A stretch of DNA of 64,000 nt from Apostichopus japonicus (Eukaryota; Echinodermata; Holothuroidea; Aspidochirotida; Stichopodidae), in assembly GCF_037975245.1 (NCBI RefSeq), contig NC_092561.1, positions 560,001 through 624,000 of the forward strand, read 5' to 3'. This document shows positions 36,001 to 46,603 of this stretch, one piece after another. How positions within the stretch are numbered: the stretch's first letter is position 1; each line of letters begins with the position of its first letter. A program made the translations under genes and the position numbers. A model generated the notes under the pieces. The model searched no databases. It had not been told where the DNA came from and saw nothing but the letters and a program-made list of their open reading frames with translations.

Positions 36001-38665
36001 CCCTTATGGACCAAACGACCCCCACCATTACGAACACAGCATGGGTGAAAATGTCGGGCCAGTTTTTGGCCCCGAAGAGGACCCTTATGCTACTCCTTCA
36101 AGTAAGTATTTAGAGGAATTTTTATTAAATATTTTCTGACTTTGTGATGGTTATTAAGTTGCAAGCAGCTGATCCTTAAAACGAGTCAGCATTTTGCTAT
36201 CTTTTTATAAATGAACTAAAAAAGAATGCAAACAAAATTGTTTGATGGTAAGAAAAAGTTTAAAGTATGCCTATTATCAAATTAATGCAAGAACCTAGAA
36301 ATTTACAAATTTTTTCAAGTCTTGGCATGTTTTGTGACAATCACTTTTATTATCCAACCTGAACTGATCCAATGTTGTTAACATTTGAGTATTGGCTGTG
36401 CTTCCATAACAGACAGTGTTAGGTAAATCGAGGGCGCTACTCATTAATAGGTAGTCACTCTGGTTGATCACTTAGTCAATAATAAAACTAAATGCTAACA
36501 GCCTTTGGTGACATTAATCTGCATCGGGGCGAGGCATATGTAAAGTAATTAATTACTAGCAGTTGAGTGTTGACTTGAAACTTTAATACCAGACAGTACT
36601 AATGTATGTCTTATTTATTCAGCGATATTTAATTACCCTTAGGAATATCCACTATCAGAATAGGAAACCTGATGTGTTACAGTAGCTGGTAGGCGCTGTG
36701 CTATAGGGTTAACAGTAGCACGTACACCATAGTAATGTACTGGGTAGTGGGCATGTCTCTAAGATAATGGTATTTATGTTCATTCAGCCGTTATTGCTAG
36801 ATTATTACTAATCCAATCTAATGTTGTGCCGCCACCATAATACAGTGTGCAAGTGTCGTTGTCCCAGACAACTAGGTAGGCTGTGCTATAGGCTTAACAG
36901 TAGCACATACACCATGTTAATTCATTGTCCCAGACCTCAAACTGTGACCTACAACTAGGTAGGCTGTGCTATAGGCTTAACAGTAGCACATACACAATGT
37001 TAATTCATTGTCCCAGACCTCAAACTGTGACCTACAACTAGGTAGGCTGTGCTATAGGTTTAACAGTAGCACATACACCATGTTAATTCATTGTCCCAGA
37101 CCTCAAACTGTGACCTACAACTAGGTAGGCTGTGCTATAGGCTTAACAGTAGCACATACACAATGTTAATTCATTGTCCCAGACCTCAAACTGTGACCTA
37201 CAACTAGGTAGGCTGTGCTATAGGCTTAACAGTAGCACATACACAATGTTAATTCATTGTCCCAGACCTCAAACTGTGACCTACAACTAGGTAGGCTGTG
37301 CTATAGGTTTAACAGTAGCACATACACCATGTTAATTCATTGTCCCAGACCTCAAACTGTGACCTACAACTAGGTAGGCTGTGCTATAGGCTTAACAGTA
37401 GCACATACACAATGCTAATTCATTGTCCCAGACCTCAAACTGTGACCTACAACTAGGTAGGCTGTGCTATAGGTTTAACAGTAGCACATACACCATGTTA
37501 ATTCATTGTCCCAGACCTCAAACTGTGACCTACAACTAGGTAGGCTGTGCTATAGGTTTAACAGTAGCACATACACCATGTTAATTCATTGTCCCAGACC
37601 TCAAACTGTGACCTACAACTAGGTAGGCTGTGCTATAGGTTTAACAGTAGCACATACACCATGTTAATTCGTTGTCCCAGACCTCAAACTGTGACCTACA
37701 ACTAGGTAGGCTGTGCTATAGGTTTAACAGTAGCACATACACCATGTTAATTCGTTGTCCCAGACCTCAAACTGTGACCTACAACTAGGTAGGCTGTGCT
37801 ATAGGTTTAACAGTAGCACATACACCATGTTAATTCATTGTCCCAGACCTCAAACTGTGACCTACAACTAGGTAGGCTGTGCTATAGGCTTAACAGTAGC
37901 ACATACACCATGTTAATTCATTGTCCCAGACCTCAAACTGTGACCTACAACTAGGTAGGCTGTGCTATAGGCTTAACAGTAGCACATACACAATGTTAAT
38001 TCATTGTCCCAGACCTCAAACTGTGACCTACAACTAGGTAGGCTGTGCTATAGGTTTAACAGTAGCACATACACCATGTTAATTCGTTCTCCCAGACCTC
38101 AGACTGTGACCTGCAACTTTTCCTCCTTTCTTCAGATAGACCACGGTAAAGCCTACCAGTCACCTAATTGTGCAATGATTTAAAGTGTACACAGTTTTCT
38201 CACGTAATTCACAATGATGATTTACATCTTTCTTACACAGTCACACGTAAAATCAACTTTACCCTAAAATTATGCTAACAGCATTCCGATTTACAAATTT
38301 ATGACTATTCGTCTGAGTAATTCTTCCTTGCTTTGCAAATGTACATGTCTCTTGAGTAATACATGTCCATCTTTTCTTCCTCCTCACTAGGATTGTCATC
38401 TCGTATCCTCATGTCCTTTGATGAGGCTGAAGATTGCTCCAATACCCTCGACGCCTACGTCAACTACCAAGATGATGATCCTCCTCCTCCCTATAAAGTG
38501 GTCTCTTTCCCGGAATCTCCCAATCCAGTTGGCATGTCGGCCAGTGTGGTGCGATCTGAAGATGGGGGCAGCAACCTCCATTTACAAGCCACCATACATC
38601 CAGACATACAACTAGAAATGCCTGTGGACACCCTAGCCAGTATTAATCGCTCGTCCAACAAGTAA
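17895..38665 (+). CDS. CREB3L: CREB3L1/CREB3L2-type ER-anchored bZIP transcription factor (8 exons, 5' partial)
   Basis: The joined exons 17895-18096, 18977-19234, 25869-26053, 27023-27169, 27307-27365, 27873-28038, 35879-36101 and 38391-38665 give 504 codons plus stop, all in phase, against about 520 residues in human CREB3L1/2. Residue numbers count from the first base in the window. An acidic N-terminal part contains [13 protein letters not shown], and PPTPPSS follows at about 161. Next are the family signature [20 protein letters not shown] (about 224-243), the basic region [13 protein letters not shown] and a leucine zipper to about 325. A single membrane segment (about 336-352) precedes a luminal tail with a site-1-protease-like RILM (418-421) in SRILMSFDE, aligned with RSLLFYDD of CREB3L1. 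The family is held in the ER, moves to the Golgi under stress or secretory demand, and is cut by S1P and S2P to free a nuclear activator of secretory-pathway and matrix genes. The N-terminal exon is not seen. Confidence 0.95.
18350..18425 (+). mobile_element. tRNA-like SINE head
   Basis: It has an A-box-like TAGTGGTTCGG (18,364-18,374) and a perfect B box GGTTCGAATCC (18,402-18,412). Between them is an anticodon-arm-like hairpin, CCGC-ATATAAA-GCGG (18,379-18,393). The 7-bp acceptor stem cannot be formed, so this is a tRNA-derived SINE or tRNA pseudogene, not a working tRNA. It lies in the CREB3L intron between the first two exons of the window. No hammerhead follows, unlike the element at the left edge. 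Confidence 0.65.
18977..19234 (+). CDS. CREB3L: CREB3L exon, linker with [10 protein letters not shown]
   Basis: Acceptor CCCACAG ends at 18,976; donor CAG|GTGAGA at 19,235. Phase 1 in and out. It encodes 86 residues of low conservation, including [17 protein letters not shown] and [13 protein letters not shown], with Ser/Pro and Lys-rich stretches. The corresponding part of vertebrate homologues is also poorly conserved. Confidence 0.85.
19288..19555 (+). repeat. Dispersed repeat family, copy A
   Basis: About 265 bp, similar in order along its length to 24,233-24,515. Shared blocks include CTCGCTTACCTGTCTCCCC, ACAACCTTAGCAC, CGTTCTAC, GCCTAGAATGAA, GGTCAATGCCCTTC and TTACCAAGCATGCACA. No terminal inverted repeats or poly-A tail were noticed. 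Confidence 0.8.
24233..24515 (+). repeat. Dispersed repeat family, copy B
   Basis: Full-length partner of copy A at about 19,288-19,555, in the same orientation and the same CREB3L intron. Differences are scattered substitutions and small indels, as expected from old independent insertions or an old duplication. Confidence 0.8.
25869..26053 (+). CDS. CREB3L: CREB3L exon with PPTPPSS Ser/Pro segment
   Basis: Acceptor TGTACAG ends at 25,868; donor CAG|GTAGGC at 26,054. Phase 1 in, 0 out. It encodes [17 protein letters not shown] followed by [16 protein letters not shown] and [13 protein letters not shown]. The PPTPPSS-x-SDSEG block matches the same place in vertebrate CREB3L1/2, just before the bZIP-flanking domain. 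Confidence 0.93.
26551..26880 (+). repeat. C/T-rich degenerate minisatellite
   Basis: About 330 bp of imperfect CCCTTCCTAACC and CTCCCATTCTCTCCCTAAC-type units, almost all pyrimidine. It ends about 140 bp before the exon carrying the conserved bZIP-flanking domain, in the same intron. Confidence 0.85.
27023..27169 (+). CDS. CREB3L: CREB3L exon, bZIP-flanking domain and start of basic region
   Basis: Acceptor CATACAG ends at 27,022; donor AAG|GTACGA at 27,170. Phase 0 in and out, 49 codons. It encodes the most conserved part of the protein, with [20 protein letters not shown] and [19 protein letters not shown]. This is nearly identical to vertebrate CREB3L1/2 and identifies the family. Confidence 0.97.
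27307..27365 (+). CDS. CREB3L: CREB3L exon, DNA-contacting basic region
   Basis: A 59-base exon with acceptor TTTACAG ending at 27,306 and donor AAAAG|GTAAAA at 27,366. Phase 0 in, 2 out. It encodes [19 protein letters not shown], the bZIP DNA-recognition core. The intron splits the basic region at NK|IS. Confidence 0.96.
27873..28038 (+). CDS. CREB3L: CREB3L exon, leucine zipper and start of membrane segment
   Basis: Acceptor TTTTCAG ends at 27,872; donor ATG|GTAAGT at 28,039. Phase 2 in, 0 out. It encodes the zipper ([19 protein letters not shown] and [13 protein letters not shown]), then ATQTGTCLM, which opens the transmembrane segment exactly as in CREB3L1. Confidence 0.96.
28039..34878 (+). 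other. Intron with no recognised gene
   Basis: The left 6.8 kb of the 7.8-kb CREB3L intron. Seen inside are a perfect 9-bp hairpin CTATGATAG-TAGT-CTATCATAG (29,959-29,980), a smaller one ACGGTAT-AAG-ATACCGT near 29,353, a CA/CATA-rich stretch at about 32,915-33,040, T and G runs near 33,727 and 33,890, and C-rich or G-rich tracts near 30,885 and 32,520. No splice-linked coding segment was found. Confidence 0.6.
34879..35520 (+). repeat. 37-bp tandem array, about 17 copies
   Basis: The unit begins GTGTACACAGTCCCTCACAT and continues AAGTTACAATGATGGAA. The outer copies are diverged and the inner ones nearly identical, with AAGTTACAA and AATTCACAA variants mixed. It lies about 360 bp upstream of the membrane/luminal exon of CREB3L. 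One detached unit occurs at 38,185-38,220. Confidence 0.95.
35879..36101 (+). CDS. CREB3L: CREB3L exon, rest of membrane segment and luminal region
   Basis: Acceptor TCCTGCAG ends at 35,878; donor CAA|GTAAGT at 36,102. Phase 0 in, 1 out. It encodes [13 protein letters not shown], completing the membrane helix, then a Ser/Pro-rich luminal stretch. An RSTL (363-366) also fits an S1P consensus but is closer to the membrane than the usual site. Confidence 0.93.
36690..36740 (+). repeat. Diverged outlying copy of the 83-bp unit
   Basis: GGTAGGCGCTGTGCTATAGG then TTAACAGTAGCACGTACACC resembles the 83-bp array unit that begins about 180 bp further on. Confidence 0.75.
36872..38117 (+). repeat. 83-bp tandem array, 15 copies
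   Basis: Fifteen copies fit the span exactly. The unit begins CTAGGTAGGCTGTGCTATAG and ends CAAACTGTGACCTACAA. Copies are nearly identical and fall mainly into two linked variants, GGTTTAAC with ACACCATG and GGCTTAAC with ACACAATG, plus a CATTG/CGTTG change. It occupies over half of the last CREB3L intron. Confidence 0.97.
38185..38220 (+). repeat. Detached single copy of the 37-bp unit
   Basis: GTGTACACAGTTTTCTCACG then TAATTCACAATGATGA matches the unit of the array at 34,879-35,520, but lies on the other side of exon 35,879-36,101 and just past the 83-bp array. Confidence 0.85.
38391..38665 (+). CDS. CREB3L: CREB3L terminal exon, luminal tail with S1P site
   Basis: Acceptor TCACTAG ends at 38,390; phase 1 in; TAA at 38,663-38,665. 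It encodes [15 protein letters not shown], whose RILM is the likely site-1-protease cut, then [11 protein letters not shown], Ser-rich sequence and [13 protein letters not shown] near the end is an N-glycosylation sequon, in keeping with a luminal tail. PPPPY fits a PPxY motif, but on the luminal side it is unlikely to meet WW domains. Confidence 0.92.
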
Positions 38666-39239
38666 TCCTTTCGTTTTGAAAAGATTAATTTCGCTTATGT
38701 TCCAGTAATGACCCTTGCCTTGTTATGTTTTTTTAACAACTATTTCCAGCCTAATTTTTTCCCCCTGTATACAAACAGTCTGTTTCCATAACAGTCTGTC
38801 ATTTTAGTGTATTATAATAGTAACAAACACAGTTACAGTCCATTTGGCTGAATTTGTAACAAACTAAAAAAGATCTCTTGTTTATTAGGTCAGTTTCATT
38901 ACCTAGATAGCAGATCATGTCTTTTTCTTTTGCTCTGTTTTGTAGCCATTGTTTAAAGCAGTCTTCACCATGATTGATAAAGTAAGAGAACTATTAACCT
39001 GCTTGTAAATAACTTGTTCCAGGTTTAACAAAAACTTAACCTTGTAAAACAACTCTTCTTTTTTTGTTTTTCGAATTATGGAGTCTTTGGGATGTTATGT
39101 GTGTCGATAACAGAAATATTGAAAAAGTATTGAGAAATGGTATAAAATATTTATTGAAATAGGAAATCATGTGTATTATAAATATTAGCTTGTACATAGA
39201 ATAAACACAGTGGAGATGTGAAGCATAGTGTTAAGAACA

Positions 39240-39296
39240 GGGTTTTGGGGGAGGGGAGGGTGAGTGGGAGGGAGGGGTAGGTGGAAGGGAGGGGGT
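39240..39296 (+). repeat. G-rich run in the probable 3'UTR
   Basis: More than six G runs of three or more separated by one to seven bases, in the sense strand of CREB3L. This suits an RNA G-quadruplex if the longer 3'UTR is made. Confidence 0.65.
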
Positions 39297-39832
39297 ATAT
39301 TGATGGGGAATATCGATGACTTGCGTCAAGTCCAAGTGCCTTCAATCATCAGTGTGCTGAAAGATGAAAGTTTTTTTTTTTATCATTATTAAAATCATGA
39401 TAGAATTAGGTAAATTGAGAATTTGTTTATTAATTAGTACTACCACTTTGTGCATTGTCACATGTAAGCCCCCCACCCCCCCCCCCCTGTAAATTGTTTC
39501 AAATTGGTCACATTGTCTTACCTTATTGGGAATCAAAGAAGAAGATATTTTAACTTCAGAGTCAGCAAAGTATAAAAAATGTTCATTCCATTGTCCGAAG
39601 TATGACTTGAATATCACGAGAAAAAAAAAGAGAGACCCGATTGAAATTCACAAATTAATTGCTGCTGCTTTATATATATTTTAAAATGATTTCTTCTTTT
39701 CTTTTAAGCTTGGGAGACCAAGCTGATTTGTAAATAGTTTCATGATATTTTTTTTTCTTCCTCCTTGAAAATCTTAATTCTTCCAAACATTGTAAGCTTT
39801 AGCTTTTCAGACTTCAAAACGATGTAATTTGT

Positions 39833-39838
39833 AATAAA
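39833..39838 (+). terminator. Candidate polyadenylation signal AATAAA for CREB3L
   Basis: Canonical hexamer about 1.17 kb after the stop codon. Confidence 0.5.
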
Positions 39839-39880
39839 ACGGTTGAGAAAGAGAAACAACAACTGGTCAGTGTAATCTTT

Positions 39881-40000
39881 TAGTATGTAATGCTTAAGTA
39901 ATACTTGTATGTAATACTTGTGAGTATGTAATACTTGTGAGTATGTAATACTTGTGAGTATGTAATACTTGTGAGTAATACTTGTACTAAGTAATGCCTA
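39881..40000 (+). repeat. 17-bp minisatellite, about 6 copies
   Basis: AGTATGTAATACTTGTG repeated, with shortened and diverged end copies, just beyond the candidate poly-A site. Confidence 0.9.
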
Positions 40001-43000
40001 AGCTATACTTTTCCAGTTTGGTTTCCTGAATATTTATATTTCATCCTCCACCCTTTCTTTCTCGGAGAAAATTGAGGAAATCTCTGTCACTGTGCTAGCA
40101 CTAGTTCAACTATGTATCTAGATTCCTTGAAATGGTCCAACTCTCATATTTCAAAGTCCAAGACCCCTATATTCTGGACTCCTTAGCATTTTGAATGTCC
40201 CCCAATTTATAGAACAGAATCAAAATAACACTATAGTTTGGGCTACATCATGAGCAGAATTAATCTGTTTGTTTCAAGAGAATTTTAAAAATGCCCTAGA
40301 TACACCATTGTGATCTCAAGGCCACACTTAAGTTTTAAATAAGATGGGAGTGGTTCTGGAATTGTATCAAATACAGTGAAATAACCAATGTTTTTGTGCC
40401 ATGGTAATAAAAGATAAATTGGGATGTATTTTTCTAAAACATATCTATCACCTTCTAACAAAGTCATTCAAGTCCTCTAATTGCCCAGACGAAGCTAATT
40501 TTATTTTACAGCTGATATATACAATTTACGGTATATTTTGGCGACAGTTCAACCGACGCATTCATTGGATTGTAGCCATGCATATTAATGGTTTCCTGTT
40601 CTGTGTACAGGTTTGCCAACGTTATACAAACCGAAGCCAATTCACAACAATGGGACTAACTCGAGTCTTTGAGAATGTCTACCAGTTGCAATAAATGAAT
40701 GGCATGGGACACTGAAAGGGATTTACCCAAGCCTGTTACCACGAATCCAAAACATGTCTCTAGTCGCATGAATAGCTACGAAGATAAGGCTTTAAAGTGC
40801 ACTTAATTAAAATCATTTATAGGTAGTAACAATTCACTAAATAACTGGACTAGTTCATCTAAAGTTTAAAGTGGAGTAGGGTCACTGTATTTCCCAATTT
40901 TCCAAGACAAAAGACAAAGGTGTCTGTTTGGATTTTACGAAACGTGTGATTTTAGGGTAGTTCTGACAAAATTGTTTTTGTATAAAGTGGAAAGACAGTG
41001 CTTTGGCCATCTAGCTTACCATCATTTGAGACAAGAAACAAGTGGTCAATAGCAAGTGTCCTTCCACTAATACCCTGACCATGACAACTTGTCCACTCTT
41101 CAGATGTAGAAAGAGAGAGAATCATCTCACCATCAAAAAAAACAAAATATGGAAAAGAAACACTGTTATGTCAAATGAGCACTAACTTTATTAGCAAAAA
41201 ATTAAATTTACAAGCAGTATATAAAATAACACGTAACATTTTTTCACATTTCAAACAACTTATGTTACATTCCTACATATAGAGAGTACCGAATACTGAG
41301 TACCATCTGATATTATAGAATATTAGTCACAGAATACAAACATGGAAAAGATGGGAGATGGAAATAAAGGATTTAGCCAGATGTACATCTTACAGAGTAA
41401 CACCAACCATTTTTTTCCGGGGGGGGGGGGGTGGGGGGGGGGGTGGAGGGAGTAGAGAGAGGAGAGAAGGAAGGCATATTGATATCACTGAAGCATTCTG
41501 ATACTTTTTGGCCCATGACCCATTATCTTCTGTGAGGTATGAGCCATGAACCACCAGACACCCACCCCTCAGAGTGCATGAAGGCTAGCTTTGACTAAGA
41601 CTTGATGTAAGAAGAGCAAAAAAAAAACTGCCCGGAAACTGCAGATAAGTTTGACGTCCAGAAAATTTTACAGCCCACTGACAAGCTTTTTCTTTGAGAC
41701 CTAATTTTAGATTGCACCTATTATTTTAAGGACTGTTGCCCTGAATGGGACCAAAAAAGTCTCATTTTTTTTTTGTATACTTGGGAGGTAGTTCTCAAAG
41801 GATAACATTAAAGTGGTTAGTTACATGATTCTATACATAAAATGTTTTCCACCTTTCTTGATGAGAGTCAAAGCAATCCAAGAAGTTAACGTCTTACATC
41901 ACATTAGTGCATTATGAAAGTAGTACAGCTAGATTACTCAACTTCAGAAAAGTAACCAAGTTATCGGAGAGTGTAATCTAAAGAAGGTACATCATAAAAA
42001 AAACCTTCCAAATGTTATTTATTTTTCATATTCATGATAAATGGCAGCTTTCGGATTGTCATTTTTTTTTCGATTCCGTCCGATACCCAAACCCTGTTTC
42101 ATTGCAGATTATTATTTAAACTTTCCATTTCAAACGATATAAACATGGTTAAGAATAATACGATCATTTAGATGACAAATTGTTAATGATCAAATCAAAT
42201 AATTAATTGCTCATTAACCTTTCACAGTTGGTGACAAAATCTAGCAGTCAGGTAAACCATATTTTAAGTAATACTTAATTGTAGAGAGTTGGTCCATTCT
42301 TCGATGCAGACTATATTTACCTCTGATATTACCTTCAGTACACAGAAGAAATTCAAGAATATACATTTGGCATAAAAATTGGTTCAGTTAATGAACTGAA
42401 GAAACTGAAAAATCATTTGCACTATATGTATATTAAACTGAAAAAAAAAGAAAAAAAATGTATTGCTAAAATGAAAGAAAATGGAAATACTTGCAAGATT
42501 CTTGGCATCATTATTTATCATGATTTTCTTTTCAATCATTCAAGGAGAATTTGGAAGGTAACATTACAAAATGTGAACAGGATCAGAAAACAATTATCCT
42601 GGAAGACAATAGGTCATTGTCGTAATTAAGACAAAGATAAATGGACATTGGCCTAGCACCTTTCTAAGATGACACAGTTTTATCTCACTTGATGATTTCA
42701 GCCAATTTAATAATGATACAAAAACAACAAAAAACAAAAAAATTCCCTGAAGAAAGCATAATGCATTGCACTCTTTAATATTTCCAGGATGATATCCAAC
42801 CATCATAAACACATTTGGTGAAAATCACTGCCCCATCCCACTACCCCCCCCCCCCCCCACACACACCTCTTTGACTCTAACCCCATGGAATATAGGAAGC
42901 TAACACACCAGTACCTATAACCCATGTGATGGCACTGCACACTTATAATGGACAAATCTTCCAAACAGTTCTTGGTCTGTTTGGAAAATCAAAATATCAC

Positions 43001-46000
43001 ATGGCTTTAAAACTTCATTTATACACATTAATGATGGTGGAAAAAACAAATTCTAGAAAGTCAGAATTGGTCGAAAGTTAAATTATTACTTTTTTACAAC
43101 TAAGTTTTCTTTGTTAGAGGCGGTGTGATATATGATACTTATTTAGTTATTCTTGAGATTGCATAATACTGACATTGTCTGTTGATGTGCACCGTAACCA
43201 TACAAAGAGTGATGTGTAACATTCAACCAATTGGTAGCACTACTCGGTACCCATTACAAGAAGTTTTAAAATTTCAACCTTCGCTGCACTGTGTCTTAAT
43301 TTTCAAAAGCACACAAGGACAGACAAATTTGGCAAAATTGGCAGAGTCATCTGTTCCAAACATTATTTGCTTCAACAAACGTTAATATGGACATGGTTAA
43401 AATAGAAAAGATAAAAGAAGCCTATAGCCTCCTTAATCACTTTATTAATATGTGTGTACAGATCTGTGTTATGGGTACCGTCACACTGTTTCATGAAATA
43501 TTCTATACCGTCCACTATCAGGACATTACATAGTTTAGGTGTACAGCAGGTTAAGAGGTCTCTGAGATGTAGTTTAAATTCATAACCAAGGTATTAATTA
43601 CTACAATAAATAGACACAAAAAGCACCTCTGTGTGGTTCTTAAAAATACACAAGTGACTGATCACCACACCAAATTAGCCACACAAAAACAAAAAAAACG
43701 GGGATAAAACTTTTTTTTTTAAATGTTAAGATTATAGACCAGTGTGAGACATAATTACTTTATAGAGATGTCTCATTTTGGAGGATACATCACTACGTCC
43801 TATTTATTTTGTTATCCTTCAAAATTCTTCTGAGAAATCACACTTGCTTATGTTATCCAACAGGTCTTTGTCTTTTTACCCCTAAATATTGCAATACTCA
43901 TTCAGGATATTATTTAAAATCATGATAATGTCATAATATATATACACAAATCGGTCAAAACATCACTTGCAGCCCTTCTCGTAGTGTTCTTGCTTTCGTA
44001 TCACATAAAGCACGATTAAGAAGAAGAAATATGAAATAATTTCTATGAAAGAAAAACAAAAACGAGAATAAAGATATTAATGATAACGAAGGAGGAAAAA
44101 CAGCACACTGCAGAGGTAAAGGTACAAAGGATTCAGCAAACACAGCCCCCCCCCCACCATCCCCTCATGAATAATTCATTATGTTATTGTTATCATTATT
44201 ATTATTATTATAGTAAATGATGTCAAATCTGAAAGAAATCAGGTAGGAAAAGAAAAAAAAACCTTTTTGTGAATTTAACAATGACAAGAAATTTTCATCA
44301 AATTGTTGAGGGGGACTTTCCACTTTAAAATACAAAGGTTCTCCCATGTTGTATCCCTTTTTGAAAACGACTGTGAATTACCTTGCAAACATCAAAAAGG
44401 CCACTTTACAAGGTCAAATAAAACCTATAAAAACCAGACAACAAAAGTGTACAAGGTGCAAGGATATTTTGGCGAGAGAGAGATTTCAAAAGCTACGAAA
44501 CAACCACTGTGAGTGAAAACAAAGTGACTAGAACTATAAATATTAAAAGAACTGTTGCACGAACACGTAATCACAGCCACCGTGGGAATTCAGGCCATGA
44601 CTTAAAAACACCTTTTTTTAATACAGCTTAAAAATGCAGAAATAAGGTTTTTTTCAAAGTTTATATAAAAAATAAATATTGCTAGAATGGAATGGTATTG
44701 CACTAACAAGAAACACAGAATAGGAAAAAAAGAGAAAATAAAATAAAGACTGCCAGACATTGACTTCAACTGTTATCAGCACCACAACATCAATATTGCT
44801 GGAGAGGCCATAGACTAGTCCATTAAATATGCTATGCTAATATGTCTGTAAAATCAGTCCCCCTTTTGGTTCCCATGGTTAGTTATATTTGACATTTGTC
44901 CTTCCGAGAATCAAGGTTAACTCTGACATGGTAAAAGTTATTTTCCATCTGTCATAAGAAAAAATGACAAATTTAAAATACTACAGCACCTCCTGAAATT
45001 TTGTGACATGATTGGATGGTAGATCACTTAATATGCAAATGATGTAGAAGGCAAATAACAAAACTAGATAACACCCCTTCACCTCTTTTGACCAATAAAG
45101 AATCATCTTTTTAACGCTATGTCCTGTAACCACTTCAGATTAGTTTTGACCCACCGGTTTGATTCCTTCATTTCATTTGTTATCAATTTACCAACTCCTT
45201 AACACTTAAAAATATTAAACATCTTTGAAAAATTATTCTGTGCAATGTTCGATCTAAAAAAAAAAATGCGGTCAATGTGCGTTTTATTACCGGCATCTTG
45301 TTTTTATTGCACCTTTGTAATGGTTTGAAATTAATAGTTTCTGTTGTCTCTCTACCTTGGCCACTAAAAAGGTTGCATATGTAAATTGCCTTTGCATATT
45401 CATGTATGAATACAAAACAGATTGAAATAAAAAATATATTAACTTGGTCCTGATGTCTCAACGTTAATAGGCACGGTAAGATTCCTATTTTTTTTTTCAT
45501 TATTATTATTTTTTTTATATTCTCTGCTTTTTCAACTGTTATTACGTTATTTTGTAAGCTTACCGGTGCCATCAAAATAATCTTTAACATTCAAGCTAAT
45601 GATGCACATTTCTGCTTCTTTTTAAATAGATTTCTCTTCCATTTTCTCCCTTTTTCTCAACCTTCATCAACATCCTTCCTCAATCTGCTCATTTCTCAGC
45701 ATATAAACATAACAGCCAGACCACTTGAGAGATTACAGACATTCTTACAAAAGACATTTACAAGGTACTAAATAATGCACTTCATTTCACGTTTCATAAA
45801 TTATCGATTGCAGATTTGGGAGGTCGTCGTCACCATCGAAACATTCCATACTTATTTTGTTTCATTCTCCTTCCAATTTTGAAGCAAATATGCAAGTTTA
45901 ATATAACAAAACTGACCTCTTATACCACCAAGTTTGAAAAGAAAACACTTCACAAATTCTTACCATTTTTCTATAGTCACAACTTTCCATTATTGGAAAA

Positions 46001-46242
46001 AAAATAATGAGCAATTTCTTCATACAACTTCCTTGAAATGTGCTGTCATTTCATCCATATTCATAAGGAAAAGATAAATCATTCCTGTTGGTATGCCTTT
46101 CTGCTAAACACAACTTGGTCACTATGTGTTTTAGTTTAACTTTTGACACTTGGGAGAGGCCGTTTCATCACAGGATCATAAACTAGTGACTATTTAATAA
46201 CAATTTCATTTGTCACTGATTAAGTTGCAGCACACCTTGATC
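40001..46242. other. Intergenic or SINHCAF 3'UTR, no coding signal
   Basis: The genes on either side converge here. Many short A/T runs and TTTATT (AATAAA on the minus strand, for example 41,187-41,192 and 43,441-43,446) could end a SINHCAF transcript, but none is decisive. Also present are G/C homopolymers at 41,419-41,450 and near 42,845, and an ATT run near 44,190. Nothing else is recognised. Confidence 0.55.
41419..41450 (+). repeat. G-rich homopolymer tract
   Basis: Thirteen G, one T, eleven G, then TGGAGGG. Strong G-quadruplex potential, and also a likely assembly or read-error site. Confidence 0.85.
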
Positions 46243-46603
46243 AACATTACTAAATGCTTTCATCAACATCGACAGAGACCTTTCATCAATATCAACAGAG
46301 GTCTTTATCGACATTGGCAGAGGTTCTTATCAACATCATAGCAAAGGCTTTCACCATCATCGACATGAATAGAGGCCTTCCTACACATCCACTGAGGCCT
46401 TCTTGCACATCGACAGGGGCCTTCCTACACATCGACAGGGGCCTTCCTGCACATCGACAGGGGCCTTCCTACACATCGACAGACCTTTAGCAACATTGAC
46501 AGCAGGTCTCAACATCACTATCGATACAAAAGCTTTCATCAATGTCAACAGAGGCCATTATCAACATCAACAGAAGCCTTCAGCACCATGGACAGAGGCC
46601 TTT
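46243..46603 (+). repeat. Degenerate 22-24-bp minisatellite
   Basis: Four tight copies of GGCCTTCCTACACATCGACA with GG (46,399-46,487) sit within about fifteen degenerate relatives of the form CTTTCATCAACATCGACAGA. The open frame across it is repeat-driven. It lies about 250 bp downstream of the SINHCAF stop on that gene's strand. Confidence 0.85.

Larger units (their letters stand above)
38666..39855 (+). other. CREB3L: Probable CREB3L 3'UTR
   Basis: Non-coding AT-rich sequence from the stop to just past an AATAAA at 39,833-39,838. An earlier AATAAA (39,200-39,205) could give a shorter form. Which is used cannot be told from sequence alone. Confidence 0.55.

Noticed and set aside
40613-40694. 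Exon-like segment after TGTGTACAG with stop and AATAAA-like text
   Set aside because: Considered as an extra 3' exon, but the translation resembles nothing and the CREB3L tail is already complete at 38,665.
45183-45590. 135-codon minus-strand frame
   Set aside because: AT-rich and Lys/Ile-rich, with no domain. It lies downstream of the SINHCAF stop and is probably UTR or intergenic chance.
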